Counted from the stretch's first letter, positions 53,854 through 63,640 are shown. The stretch is 64,000 nucleotides of DNA from Pseudohalioglobus lutimaris (GCF_002866825.1 NZ_PKUS01000005.1:1-64000), one strand, 5' to 3'. The notes: generated by a model from the sequence alone, not told the origin. Numbers and translations: made by a program.

Positions 53854-54528
53854 ATGCGTTTATTGCTGCTTGAGGACGATCCCGACACTGCAGAGTATGT
53901 GTTGCAGGGTTTTCGAGAAGACGGCCATATTATAGACCACGCCTCGCGCGGTGAAGATGTGATAATGCTCGCCGCTGAAAGCGACTACGATGCCCTGATA
54001 CTGGATCGAATGGTTCCCGGTTTTGATGGCTTTAGAGTGCTGTCAATGCTGCGCGCTGGGGGTGATACGACTCCCGCCATTTTTCTAACGGCTGTCAGTA
54101 ATCTCAACGATCGAGTTGAAGGCCTGAAAATGGCCGACGATTACCTGGTTAAGCCCTTTGCGTTTGCGGAACTGCGCGCACGCGTTGAGGCGATCACCCG
54201 CCGACCCCAGCTACGGCAAACGCCAGATAGCCTCTCGGTTGGGGATTTGGAGATCAATCTGCTGAAAAGGACGGTTCGTCGTGCGAACCAGGAAATCGCG
54301 GTTCTGCCAACGGAGTTTCGGTTACTCGAATACCTGATGAAAAATAAAGGCAATGTCGTGACCCGCACCATGTTGCTGGAGCATGTATGGGAGTTCAACT
54401 TCGACCCCAAAACCAATATTGTGGAGACACACATCAGCCGACTGAGGGCGAAGGTCGATCGAGGTTTCGATAAAGAACTGATCAAGACGATTCGCGGCGC
54501 CGGGTACATGATTACCAATGGCGATTAG
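53854..54528 (+). CDS. OmpR-family response regulator
   Basis: A 224-residue regulator. Receiver domain 1-115 with acidic pair E7/D8-D9, phospho-acceptor Asp51 (ALILDRMVPG) and Lys in DDYLVKPF; winged-helix domain 125-222 (LPTEFRLLEYLMKNKGNVVTRTMLLEHVWEFNFDPKTNIVETHISRLRAK). The usual GLDAGADDYL is GLKMADDYL here, one residue short, before the conserved Lys. It overlaps the kinase gene by 11 bases. Confidence 0.92.
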   Translation: MRLLLLEDDPDTAEYVLQGFREDGHIIDHASRGEDVIMLAAESDYDALILDRMVPGFDGFRVLSMLRAGGDTTPAIFLTAVSNLNDRVEGLKMADDYLVKPFAFAELRARVEAITRRPQLRQTPDSLSVGDLEINLLKRTVRRANQEIAVLPTEFRLLEYLMKNKGNVVTRTMLLEHVWEFNFDPKTNIVETHISRLRAKVDRGFDKELIKTIRGAGYMITNGD

Positions 54529-55849
54529 ATGGCTAAAAACAGTCAATTTTCAATTCGCGGCCCTGTCGACGCTGGTCTTCACCGTATTCACGTTACTGCT
54601 GAGCGCTTTCATTTACTATACCGTCAGTGCAGGTATGGAGCGTGAGTTACGCGACCATATCATCAGTGAAACAGCCCAGCTACTGGGCGACTATTACGAT
54701 AGCGGTTCGGATGAACTCCGTCACGATATCGTTGAGCGGCGAGAGCGTGCCCCCAATTCGCGACTGAAGTACACGCTGGTCAATGACCAGGGCGTTACCG
54801 TATTCGACCGCATTGAACTGCCCCCCATCGCTGGGTGGAGCTATATAAGCCGAACCAATGCCCCTGAATTATTACTGCTGACCACGCCCTTGGAAGGAGG
54901 TTTCCGGCTTGGTGTGGCCGCGAGCACGCGTGGTCTATCTGAGTTTTCTGGCGCAATTAAGCGCTCAACGGGCTTGATGATAACCGCCGTGCTGTTTTTC
55001 AGCCTTGCGGCAGGGGCGATTTTAAGCAGTAGATTTTTGAAGCAGGTCGAGCGATTACGCAATATTACCGAGCAGGTGGGTGCACAATCGTTGTCGGCCC
55101 GGATTCCGCTCCTCGGTGTCGGGGATGACTTCGAGCAACTGGCAGTAACAATCAACAAGATGTTGGAACGCATCGAGAAGCTGGTAGCAGATGTGCAGAA
55201 CGTGTCAGTGAACATTGCACATGATATGCGGACACCGCTGGGCAGATTGCGTCAACAACTGGATCAACTCGAAGGTCTGGAATTGCCGCAAGAAGCAAAT
55301 GAGCTTCTGCAGCGGGCGATTTGCACACTGGAAGAAACGATGGGCACCTTTGCCGCGCTGATGCGAATTGCCGAAATGGAATCTGGTTCCACAGGCATAG
55401 AGAGAGAGCCCGTGGATCTTTCCACTCTGATCGCCAACCTGCATGAGACCTACAGCGCTATCGCCGAGGACAATGGACAGCAGCTGAGCTGTAACGCCAC
55501 CAGTGGCCTTGTTGTTCAGGGTGACAAAGCGCTTATAACTCAAATGTTGGCGAATCTGATCGAAAACGCGATAACCCATAATTGCGCAGGTGTCGCTATT
55601 TCTATCTCAGCAATGGGACAAGCCGAAGGTGTTGAGGTTGTGGTTGCTGACGACGGGCTTGGCATTTCTGAGGCGCTGCGTAGCGAAGTGTTGAAGCCGT
55701 TCTTCCAGGTGGATCGCAGCCGGCAGAGTCGCGGAAGCGGCCTCGGGCTGAGTCTTGCCGCGCGAATTGCAGAGCGCCACGGGGCGGCTATGGAATTAGC
55801 CGACAACGCTCCGGGGTTGGCGGTCAGGATTTTATTCAAAAGAACATAA
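54518..55849 (+). CDS. Sensor histidine kinase (HAMP/HisKA)
   Basis: A 443-residue membrane kinase. Membrane helices at about 12-34 and 150-172 flank a periplasmic sensor; HAMP at about 170-225; phospho-acceptor His235 in NIAHDMRTPLGRL; ATPase motifs NLIENAITH, VADDGLGI, GSGLGLSLAARIAERHG. It phosphorylates the regulator encoded just upstream. The PepSY gene before them suggests an envelope or metal-related signal; the actual signal is unknown. Confidence 0.92.
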   Translation: MAIRWLKTVNFQFAALSTLVFTVFTLLLSAFIYYTVSAGMERELRDHIISETAQLLGDYYDSGSDELRHDIVERRERAPNSRLKYTLVNDQGVTVFDRIELPPIAGWSYISRTNAPELLLLTTPLEGGFRLGVAASTRGLSEFSGAIKRSTGLMITAVLFFSLAAGAILSSRFLKQVERLRNITEQVGAQSLSARIPLLGVGDDFEQLAVTINKMLERIEKLVADVQNVSVNIAHDMRTPLGRLRQQLDQLEGLELPQEANELLQRAICTLEETMGTFAALMRIAEMESGSTGIEREPVDLSTLIANLHETYSAIAEDNGQQLSCNATSGLVVQGDKALITQMLANLIENAITHNCAGVAISISAMGQAEGVEVVVADDGLGISEALRSEVLKPFFQVDRSRQSRGSGLGLSLAARIAERHGAAMELADNAPGLAVRILFKRT

Positions 55850-56016
55850 ATCCAGGCCCTGTCGCACACCTGGCTTACTACGGGGGGCTGCCCGGGCAAT
55901 GCGAGGTGTTTTCTGAGGCGCTCAAGCAAGCTTACAGTTCTGTATAGTTCCAGAAATACGCGCGTAACCTCGCCTCTGTATCATCGTAAATTATCACTAT
56001 TTACGAGGTATATGAG

Positions 56017-57510
56017 GTGAACATGTCTAACAAAGGATTCTTCAGGTTGATAGGTGCCGCCGTGCTTTGCATAGGTCTTGCCGCCTGCGGCAGCAGCGGA
56101 AATAGCAGCGGCGGAAGTGGCGGCAACCCGGACCCGGTGGTGCCGGTTCCTTCTCCCAGCACCGTTGTAGGAGAGGGCATCGTCAGGCAATACTCGGGTT
56201 CTGGCGCTACGCTGACTGTGGGCACAAAACAGTTTGACGTATCTGACGCCGACCTGCGGGTCACAATAGACGACGAACCTGCCGGACTGTCTGACCTACG
56301 GGTGGGCCAGCGAATTCGCTATCAGGGCACCAGTAGCGACAATGGAACCACGCTGGCGCTTACTGCAATTCATATCGATAACCTCGTAGAGGGGCCCATA
56401 GAGGCCAATTCTATCGATCTCGACGCTGGCACAATGCAGGTACTGGGACAGGTCGTACAGGTGGACAAGCTGACGGTGTTTGCCAGCAATATTGTGCCAA
56501 ATGAACTGGCCGGGTTAACAGAAGGTGATTTCATTGAGGTTTCCGGGCAGCGCAATGCTTCCGGGAATGTTACCGCCGGCAGGATTGAGCTGGACAATGC
56601 CAGCGACGACTTTGAGGTGCGCGGAGCAATTGGTGATGTGGATGACGTGAATAAGACATTCAACATTGGAACACTTACAGTGGACTACGCCAACGCCACA
56701 TTGGAGATTTTCAGCGCTGCTCCCGCGGCTGGCGACTGGGTTGAGGTTGAAGGCAGTGTGTATTCTGCCGGTGTACTCATGGCGGAACAGGTCGAGTTGG
56801 AATCGAACCGGAGCTTTGAAAGCGTTGAAGGTGACCTGGCTATTGTGGAAGGAGAAATCACCTCCATCACATCAAACACAGAGTTTAGCGTTGCCTCGCG
56901 CATAGTGCGTACTGACGCAGCTACTGAATATGAAGAGGGCATGGCCAGCGATGTCGTAGTGGGTGCTTATGTAGAAGTGGAGGGCCGGCTGGATGCAGAA
57001 AGCGTACTGGTGGCAACTGAGGTTGAGTTCCTGACCGACCAGGTGACCGCAGCCTACTCGTTAACCGGTGCAGTAGAATCCGTAGACCCGGCAGCGCGGT
57101 CTCTAGTAATAATGGGGGTCACAGTGATGGTCACTCCTACAACGCGAATGGAAGGCGCTAATAACGCCCCACTTGATTTCGCTGATATCGCTACCGGTCA
57201 AATGATCGAGGTAGAGGGCTTCTCTTCAGTCGATGCGGAGGGCGCGCTGGTGGCAGCAAAGGTGGAGATCACCACTGATACTGATTACGAAGTCACCGGC
57301 CCTGCCACAGCTATCAGTAACCCAATGCTTCGAATACTTGAAGTCGCAGCAACAACCGATGTCACAACCGATTTCGAAGGGCCGGGTGTATCGGACCAGG
57401 TAACGTTCTTTCTGTCAGTAGGTGAGGGCGATATTGTAGAAGCGGAAGGAGAATGGAACGGTAGCACGCTTATTGTTCGAGAGATTGAATTGAAGGGCGG
57501 TAGCAACTAG
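56017..57510 (+). CDS. DUF5666 repeat lipoprotein
   Basis: A 497-residue lipoprotein: lipobox LAAC (Cys24) followed by a Ser/Gly/Pro linker, then about six DUF5666 OB-like beta repeats (G-x-V/I-x-x-x-D-x-x-x-x-x-F-x-V-x-x-x-x-V; ... V-x-V-E-G) through the length. Gly after Cys predicts outer-membrane sorting. The role is unknown; such proteins may bind polysaccharide or nucleic acid. GTG 56017 (GAGG 8 bases away) and ATG 56023 (GAGG 5 bases away) are equally supported. Confidence 0.8.
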   Translation: MNMSNKGFFRLIGAAVLCIGLAACGSSGNSSGGSGGNPDPVVPVPSPSTVVGEGIVRQYSGSGATLTVGTKQFDVSDADLRVTIDDEPAGLSDLRVGQRIRYQGTSSDNGTTLALTAIHIDNLVEGPIEANSIDLDAGTMQVLGQVVQVDKLTVFASNIVPNELAGLTEGDFIEVSGQRNASGNVTAGRIELDNASDDFEVRGAIGDVDDVNKTFNIGTLTVDYANATLEIFSAAPAAGDWVEVEGSVYSAGVLMAEQVELESNRSFESVEGDLAIVEGEITSITSNTEFSVASRIVRTDAATEYEEGMASDVVVGAYVEVEGRLDAESVLVATEVEFLTDQVTAAYSLTGAVESVDPAARSLVIMGVTVMVTPTTRMEGANNAPLDFADIATGQMIEVEGFSSVDAEGALVAAKVEITTDTDYEVTGPATAISNPMLRILEVAATTDVTTDFEGPGVSDQVTFFLSVGEGDIVEAEGEWNGSTLIVREIELKGGSN

Positions 57511-57663
57511 GTTGCACTTGGCGCCTCGGTTGGTCTGGTGCTCGCCCTCCAGCGGTTTTGAGAAATATATTATGTTTTCCTAATGTTAACCTCTACACTC
57601 AGGGGGTGGGTTCTTCTTTATATGCATAAGTCAGCGTCTCAGGAGAACTGATCTTGCGGCGCC

Positions 57664-58380
57664 TCACGGCATGACGTCACCGCTATTGGGGCCGAGAGTC
57701 TGGCCAACGAAGAGGTTTCCGCCCGGGTCACTCGCCAGCAGGAGTGCAGTGGGCGCGACTTCTTCCACCAGGCCAAATCTACCCAGAGGCAATTCCAGCA
57801 TTTTTGCCTGCTTCCATTCATCCGTGACACCGGCCACCATGTCTGTCTCGATCGGGCCGGGTGCGATGGCATTGACCAGAACATTGTGTTTGGCCACCTC
57901 AAGGGCGAGCGATTTGGTAAATCCGATCACACCTGCCTTTGCCGCAACGTAGTGCGACATCGACGGCGCGCCTTTGATGCCCAATTGAGAGGCGACGTTG
58001 ATGATTCGCCCCCAGCGCTGCTCAATCATTCCCGCCACGACGTGACGGCAGGCGTAGAACACGCCGTTTAAATCCACAGCCAGTGTCTGGTTCCACATAT
58101 CAGGCGACATGTCGACTACAGCAGCTTCGCTCAGTACTCCAGCACTGTTGACCAGAATATCTATTCGGCCACGGAGCAACTCGCGCGCTTCAGCGACGCC
58201 GGCTGCAACTGCATTGTCGTCGCTAACATCAAACGAGACGCTACGGTGATGGCCCTCCGCGGGTCGTCGCCCTGCAACCACAACGTTAGCGCCCGCTTCA
58301 GTGAACTGGTCCGCTATGGCTGCACCTATCCCGCGCGTGCCGCCAGTGATAAGAGCCGTACGTCCATCTATTCGAAACAT
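57664..58380 (-). CDS. Short-chain dehydrogenase/reductase (FabG-like)
   Basis: A 238-residue SDR. ALITGGTRGIGAAIA near 9-23, arginines in VAGRRPA after beta-2 (NADP preference), NSAGV, catalytic Ser in NVASQLG, YVAAK as Tyr/Lys near 143, PGPIETDM. It may reduce a 3-oxoacyl or similar ketone. The C-terminus GQTLGPNSGDVMP departs from the common VDGG ending. It stands alone between the DUF5666 gene and cardiolipin synthase. Confidence 0.88.
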   Translation of the reverse strand: MFRIDGRTALITGGTRGIGAAIADQFTEAGANVVVAGRRPAEGHHRSVSFDVSDDNAVAAGVAEARELLRGRIDILVNSAGVLSEAAVVDMSPDMWNQTLAVDLNGVFYACRHVVAGMIEQRWGRIINVASQLGIKGAPSMSHYVAAKAGVIGFTKSLALEVAKHNVLVNAIAPGPIETDMVAGVTDEWKQAKMLELPLGRFGLVEEVAPTALLLASDPGGNLFVGQTLGPNSGDVMP

Positions 58381-58544
58381 GGCAGTTCCCCTTCGTTTAG
58401 TTCAATGTCGGCTTTCGCGCTGTGAGTTGCTTCAGGGGCCTGCTCTCGACAGCATAGGAGCCGACCCCTGGTTATCATGATCACATACAAAGCTTGAATT
58501 ATCGACTCAGGTTCCGGGAGGCAGTAGCGGCTATGCGTCACCTT

Positions 58545-59984
58545 CTAGAGAATTGGACCGACTGTCGCAACCACATTGTTCCAGATTCGGCGCTGATAGG
58601 TCCATGCATTGACATCGTCCAGCGTCACCGGGTCAGATTGGGCAATGTACTCTTCTTGTCGAGCATAGATCAGCTGGGTCATCTCGTCATCGCGCAACAA
58701 AATATCGCTCTCATAGTTCAAGTCGAAACTGCGAAGATCAAGGTTGGTTGAGCCGATGAGCGACAACTTGCGATCGATTGTAAAGGTCTTGGAGTGAAGC
58801 AAGCCTTCACGGTATTCAAATAGGTTAACGCCGTGTTCCAGCAATTGGCGGTAATAGCCGTGACTGGCCGCGGCCACAATCCAGGAGTCGTTGTGTTTGG
58901 GAAAGATCATCGTTACGTCAATGGACCGAATAGCAGCGGCGCAAATCGCGTCAAGGACTGTTGAGTTCGGAACGAAGTAGGGCGTAGTGATGACCACTTC
59001 TTTCCTGGCCAGCGCCAAGAGTGTGGCAAACAATTGAGGCGTTGTTCCACGACGATCGGTGGGGCCGTCGGCGAAGACTTGAGCTGGAAAACCCCCTTTC
59101 AATGCCGTCGCCTGATTGTCGTGGAACTCGGGGGCAGCCTCGCCGGAGTTGAGCAACCAGTCAGATATGAATAGCAGTTGATTCTGGGCGACGACGGGTC
59201 CCTGCAGTCGCAACATGATGTCAACCCATGGCGCGTACTTCGCCTTCACCAGAAACTCGGGGTCCGCGCAGTTCTGGCTTCCGCACCATGTGATATGGCT
59301 GTCGATCACGGTAATTTTTCGGTGGTTACGTAGGTCCAGTCGGCTAAAGAGTATTGTATCTACAACCCACTTTATTGGCAGGGCGACAGAGAGCTTGACG
59401 CCCGCATCTCGCATCTCGCGCCAGTACTTTGTACGAACAAATTTCCGGGAACCCAGTCCGTCAGCCATCGCGTGAACGGTAACACCACGCCTGGCCGCTC
59501 GTGTCAGAGCTTCTGCAACGCTTTTTCCCGTATTGTCTGCCAACCAGATGTAGTATAGGCACTGCACACTCTCTGTTGCAGAGTCGATGTCCTCGATGAG
59601 TCGCGATCGTGCAGTCGTAGCGTCGGGTAACAACTCGGCTGTATTTCCCAGTGTCGTCCCAAAACCATCAACTGATGCAGCCCGAAAAGCAGTCTGATAC
59701 TCAGTCTCGACATTACCGTCGAGGTTTTGATCACAACTGCCCAGTGAGTTCGATGCCACAAGGTGTAGTTTCGCGAAGATTTCGTCGTGCCGCTGGTGGA
59801 CAGTTCGCCCGATACTGATCTCCCCAAACAGCAGGTAAAGACCAGCGCCCACGTATGGGGCAAACAACATGACCAAAAACCAGGCAAGCCTGGCGGCCGA
59901 GGAGAGGTCATCACGCAGCAGGACCCGGGTCGAAAAAACGACCACGACCAGCGCGTGAGCGGCTGCTAGCCCCTGAATCAGCAA
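58545..59984 (-). CDS. cls: Cardiolipin synthase
   Basis: A 479-residue phospholipase-D-superfamily enzyme condensing phosphatidylglycerol to cardiolipin. Two N-terminal helices (about 5-22, 32-52), then two catalytic HKD motifs, H221-R-K-x4-D and H397-S-K-x4-D, each followed by GSxN. The start is unclear: TTG 59984 lacks a ribosome site, the next upstream codons include no ATG or GTG before a stop, and GGAGG lies 28 bases upstream. Homologues usually begin a little before PAWLVLLIQG, as the sequence here could if an unusual start were used. Confidence 0.88.
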   Translation of the reverse strand: MLIQGLAAAHALVVVVFSTRVLLRDDLSSAARLAWFLVMLFAPYVGAGLYLLFGEISIGRTVHQRHDEIFAKLHLVASNSLGSCDQNLDGNVETEYQTAFRAASVDGFGTTLGNTAELLPDATTARSRLIEDIDSATESVQCLYYIWLADNTGKSVAEALTRAARRGVTVHAMADGLGSRKFVRTKYWREMRDAGVKLSVALPIKWVVDTILFSRLDLRNHRKITVIDSHITWCGSQNCADPEFLVKAKYAPWVDIMLRLQGPVVAQNQLLFISDWLLNSGEAAPEFHDNQATALKGGFPAQVFADGPTDRRGTTPQLFATLLALARKEVVITTPYFVPNSTVLDAICAAAIRSIDVTMIFPKHNDSWIVAAASHGYYRQLLEHGVNLFEYREGLLHSKTFTIDRKLSLIGSTNLDLRSFDLNYESDILLRDDEMTQLIYARQEEYIAQSDPVTLDDVNAWTYQRRIWNNVVATVGPIL

Positions 59985-60108
59985 GACGAGCCAAGCTGGT
60001 TGATTGGTGATGCCTCCATATTTGCTTTCTGCTACTGGTCAAGTCCGCCCGCTTTGCCGCTGTCTGCCAGTTGGGCAGACAGGGTGACTATGCAAGTGTG
60101 CAGCCGAA

Positions 60109-60687
60109 CTACCAGTTTTCCCCCAACAATTCGAAGTGCGCCTGGGGATGCAAGCACGCAGGGCATAGTTCAGGGGCGTCCTCTGCTTCATGAAGATATC
60201 CGCAGTTTCTACAGCGCCATACAACCTTTCCGTTACGCTTGAAGACTTTTCCAGACTCGAGGTTGTCAGCAAGATCCTTAAATCGCTTCTCATGCTGCTT
60301 TTCTGCGATTGAAATGGCGTCAAAGACAGCGGCTATCTGCTTAAACCCTTCTTCCCTGGCGACCTTCGCAAAGGTTGGGTACATTTCAGTCCACTCGTAT
60401 TCTTCACCTGCAGCGGCCGCACGCAAATTTTCCAACGTTGTTCCGATGGTGCCCGCTGGAAATGTTTCCGTTATCTCAACATCCCCACCATCCAGAAAAC
60501 TAAAGAACCGTTTTGCATGTTCCCTTTCCTGGTTTGCCGTCTCTTCAAATATGTCTGCTATTTGCACCAGACCCTCTTTTTTTGCGGCTCCGGCAAAATA
60601 GGTATAGCGGTTTCTTGCCTGCGATTCGCCTGCGAACGCGACGAGCAAGTTCTTTTCGGTTTGTGTACCTTTGACACTTTTGCCCAT
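60109..60687 (-). CDS. Rubrerythrin
   Basis: A 192-residue non-haem iron protein. Ferritin-like diiron domain with ExxH pairs (LLVAFAGESQARNRY; ETANQEREHAKRFF; YPTFAKVAREEGF; AISIAEKQHEKRF), then a rubredoxin-like C-terminus CRNCGYLHEAEDAPELCPAC. It reduces hydrogen peroxide with electrons from rubredoxin or a reductase. AGGAGAATTCC lies just before the ATG. Its presence suits a microaerobic or redox-stressed lifestyle. Confidence 0.92.
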   Translation of the reverse strand: MGKSVKGTQTEKNLLVAFAGESQARNRYTYFAGAAKKEGLVQIADIFEETANQEREHAKRFFSFLDGGDVEITETFPAGTIGTTLENLRAAAAGEEYEWTEMYPTFAKVAREEGFKQIAAVFDAISIAEKQHEKRFKDLADNLESGKVFKRNGKVVWRCRNCGYLHEAEDAPELCPACLHPQAHFELLGENW

Positions 60688-60902
60688 TGGAATTCTCCTA
60701 TAGAACGTACTTTACGATAACAGTTTAGTGGATGGAGGGCTGGCTATGCAAAAGTCCAGCATGGCGAGGATAATTGCGTATCTTCCAAAGCATTAACAGG
60801 TATGGCGCCGGCCCCCCAACGCCGCAACCGTAGAAGTTGGAGGTGCGTTTCTGGGTCAAGGGCCCTGCAAGATCAGGGTATTCACTACTGCCAGCACAGG
60901 TT

Positions 60903-61259
60903 TCACTCCTGCAGGCGGCAGTTCTTCATGCTGTCTTCGACCATGTCATTAGCCAGCGTCGCGTTACTGCCCTTGACCCACCAAACGTATTGGCCCGATA
61001 CATAGCGCGCGCCTGATCCTGATATGACGTTCACGAAGGCTCGCTCTTCACCCTCGATAGTAAGGAAAGCGAGTGAATTCACACCCGAGTTGACATACTG
61101 AACGGATAAAGGCTCGCCTTCTTCGCACAGGTAACTCGCTGAGTTTACTTTGTCCGTGCTGCCGGTTTTTAGCGGGAATGAGATCGTGATCCCGGCCGAT
61201 GCCGCTCCAGCGCAGGCGCAGAGGGTAAGCGCGATGATTCCCGGAATGCGGTTTCGCAT
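60903..61259 (-). CDS. MliC-like lysozyme inhibitor
   Basis: A 118-residue exported protein: signal peptide 1-22 (ending ASAG), then the MliC (C-type lysozyme inhibitor) fold. Diagnostic blocks are YLCEEGEPLSVQYVNSGVNSLAFLTIEGEERAFVNV and ISGSGARYVSGQYVWWVKGSNATL, with a cysteine pair (YLCEE ... KNCRL) for the disulfide. No lipobox, so periplasmic rather than membrane-bound. ATG 61259 follows AAGGA by 7 bases. The same frame opens at 61418 through a Pro-Gly repeat, which I take as untranslated leader. Confidence 0.8.
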   Translation of the reverse strand: MRNRIPGIIALTLCACAGAASAGITISFPLKTGSTDKVNSASYLCEEGEPLSVQYVNSGVNSLAFLTIEGEERAFVNVISGSGARYVSGQYVWWVKGSNATLANDMVEDSMKNCRLQE

Positions 61260-61347
61260 TGTGTATCCTTCCAATGTGAAAATGGCAGTATATGCGTGCA
61301 ACTTGCCGATAGCCAATCTGACCTGGAAAGGTGGTCTGCTCTCGCCC

Positions 61348-61371
61348 GGGCCTGGGCCTGGGCCTGGGCCT
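61348..61371. repeat. GGGCCT hexamer repeat in the mliC leader
   Basis: Four exact copies of GGGCCT in tandem, 89-112 bases before the MliC-like start. On the minus strand a TATAAT lies at 61404-61399, so transcripts would carry the repeat in the leader. The rest of 61260-61584 shows no gene. Confidence 0.7.
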
Positions 61372-61584
61372 GAGGCTGGTCCCGGACCGAGGAAGGTCAT
61401 TATAATGGCAGCACGCAATTGAAGAGGGCGGGCTGTTGCGCAATGTGGTCGGCTGGACTGTCGTCTACATTCTCATTCCTTGAGTATTAATACGCATGGT
61501 TCACACTCTTTGGCCGTCGCCGGCCGCCACAGAATGCAAGAGCAGCCCTGGCACCAGTAACGTTAGTACGAGGTTGAACACGCC

Positions 61585-62961
61585 GTGAGCACACTTACCG
61601 ACTATGCACGCTCGCATGCTGTCTTGGTTGATGACGATGAACTGGCGCAGGTCTGTCGCGACTTGCCGGACTCAGCCTGTCGAGAGCAGCCGCGCAACTA
61701 CGGTTTGCATGTAGTATCTCTGAGCCTGACCAAAGTGGGCGAGGGCCTGGCCGATACCAAGCTGGTGCTGGCCTGGTTGCTTGACGCTATTGGTGCTCCC
61801 ACCTGGGCGATGGGCCTGCTGGTGCCCGTGCGTGAAGCGCTGGCGATGCTGCCACAGCTGCTGATCTCAGCGCGTATCCGACGGCTGGTTATTCGCAAAA
61901 CCGTCTACGTTGTTGGCTGTGTTGTGCAAGGCTTGGCAATTGTCGGTACCGGTGTGGTTGCACTAACTCTCTCTGGGACCGTGGCCGGAAGCCTCGCGGT
62001 TGGACTCATAGCGGTGTTCGCTCTTGGCCGCAGCCTGTGCTCGATCAGTCACAAGGATGTGCTTGCCAAAACCGTGGACAAAGGCAGGCGTGGTTCAGTT
62101 AGCGGGTTTGCAGGAAGCATCGCGGCCGCCGCTACGCTGCTGCTGGCGCTAGGCTATTCTACCGGTTGGATCCCGCTCAGCGTACCGGTGGTTGCCACCG
62201 CTGTGATCCTCGGCGGCCTGCTGTGGCTTGCCGCCGCCATGGTGTTTCACTCCATCCGTGAATATCCGGGCGCGACCGCAGGAGGTATGGATGGTTTTGC
62301 CGCTGTCATTTCACAGCTTGGCTTGTTGCAACGCGATGTACGTCTGCAGCGCTTGATTGTGGCCCGCGCCTTGCTGTTGTCCACAGCGCTTGCGCCGCCA
62401 TTTTATATTGCGCTTAGCGGCGACCACGAATCTGGCGGGCTGGGTACGCTGGGACTCTTCATGCTGGCGTCGTCGGCGGCGAGTCTGGCGAGCTCCTATG
62501 TATGGGGGCGACTAGCCGATCAATCCAGTCGTCGTGTACTGATGGTGGCGGCAGCGCTGGCGACAATGGCCAATGGCGCCGCTGCTTGTGCCGCGCTGTT
62601 GATGCCCGAGCAATTGAAGTCGGCGTTCATACTGCCGGTACTGCTTTTTGTGCTGACCATCGCTCACCAGGGGGTAAGGCTTGGCCGCTCGGTCCACGTA
62701 GTCGATATGGCTGATCTCGATAGCCGCGCCACCTATACTGCGCTTAGTAACTCAGTGATTGGACTGATTCTTCTGGCGGGTGGGGTTTTCGGCGTCATTG
62801 CTCAGTGGTTGGGTATTGGCGTAGTGCTGGCGTTGTTCGCATTGATGGCCGCGCTGGCTGTACTGGCGGCATCGCGGCTGGACGAGGTTCAGGCGCGAGA
62901 CTACAGTGCAGATTTCAGCGGCGATAGTACAGCTCACGGCGCAAAAGGGGACGGGGCATGA
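61585..62961 (+). CDS. MFS transporter
   Basis: A 458-residue major facilitator with about 12 membrane helices after a 45-residue cytosolic N-terminus. MFS-type features are the charged loops after helices 2 and 8 (ARIRRLVIRK; RLADQSSRRVLM) and Gly/Ala-rich packing helices. It resembles YkuC-like or uncharacterised exporters; no substrate can be assigned. The start is GTG 61585 with GAGG 12 bases upstream, weak but consistent with the family. A fairly polar tail ends the protein. Confidence 0.8.
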   Translation: MSTLTDYARSHAVLVDDDELAQVCRDLPDSACREQPRNYGLHVVSLSLTKVGEGLADTKLVLAWLLDAIGAPTWAMGLLVPVREALAMLPQLLISARIRRLVIRKTVYVVGCVVQGLAIVGTGVVALTLSGTVAGSLAVGLIAVFALGRSLCSISHKDVLAKTVDKGRRGSVSGFAGSIAAAATLLLALGYSTGWIPLSVPVVATAVILGGLLWLAAAMVFHSIREYPGATAGGMDGFAAVISQLGLLQRDVRLQRLIVARALLLSTALAPPFYIALSGDHESGGLGTLGLFMLASSAASLASSYVWGRLADQSSRRVLMVAAALATMANGAAACAALLMPEQLKSAFILPVLLFVLTIAHQGVRLGRSVHVVDMADLDSRATYTALSNSVIGLILLAGGVFGVIAQWLGIGVVLALFALMAALAVLAASRLDEVQARDYSADFSGDSTAHGAKGDGA

Positions 62962-63186
62962 TCGGGGATCGCTTGCTATCAAGGCCGTGCTGATCACCTG
63001 GAACATCCTTGTCTCGTGCGGAAAAGGGCACTTCTGAGAGAGTTTCCGCTCAGCAGGAAAAGGCCTGTGTTTATCGTTCCAGCCTTCAATTCCTTATGTA
63101 TACTATGCCCCTCGGCGACCATCTGGTCGCCCTAAAGACTGGCCGTGTTGGAACGGTTCAGACTAACTGATTAGCGAGAAAATCTG

Positions 63187-63597
63187 ATGGATAAGCAGCC
63201 AAGAATAGTTTTAACCTCTCAGGACCTGGATCGACTGGAGGCGCTTCTCGATACGCTTCCGACGACCACTTTCCCGGGTAAGAACGAGCTGCGGATGGAG
63301 CTTGATCGCGCCGAGGTTGTTGAGTCCCGGGAGATCCCGCCCGATGTGGTAACCATGAACAGTAAAGTGCGTTTTGCTCTTGAATCAGGTGAAGAATTTT
63401 GCCTGACGCTGGTATACCCGAAGGACATAGATGGCAGTCCCGAACGGATCTCGATACTGGCCCCGGTCGGTAGCGCTCTGTTGGGCCTGTCTGCCGGTGA
63501 GCACATCGAGTGGCCAAAGCCCGGCGGTGGCACGATAAACGTTCGTCTGGAAGAGGTGATCTATCAACCGGAACGCGCTGGCGAATTTCATCGCTAA
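63187..63597 (+). CDS. rnk: Nucleoside diphosphate kinase regulator
   Basis: A 136-residue Rnk protein: a short N-terminal coiled-coil region (ILTSQDLDRLEALLDTL) and the GreA/GreB C-terminal-like domain (VVTMNSKVRFALESGEEFCLTLVYPKDIDGSPERISILAPVGSALLGLSAGEHIEWP). It binds RNA polymerase at the secondary channel and influences nucleoside diphosphate kinase levels. GAGAAAATCTG precedes the ATG. A terminator hairpin follows 43 bases later. Confidence 0.9.
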   Translation: MDKQPRIVLTSQDLDRLEALLDTLPTTTFPGKNELRMELDRAEVVESREIPPDVVTMNSKVRFALESGEEFCLTLVYPKDIDGSPERISILAPVGSALLGLSAGEHIEWPKPGGGTINVRLEEVIYQPERAGEFHR

Positions 63598-63640
63598 GGG
63601 AAATTACTCGCCTAATTCTTTGGGCCTATAGCCTGCCATT

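Noticed and set aside
61273-61418. N-terminally extended MliC-like protein with a Gly-Pro repeat
   Set aside because: The extension precedes a complete signal peptide with its own ribosome site at 61259, so it is more likely leader RNA.
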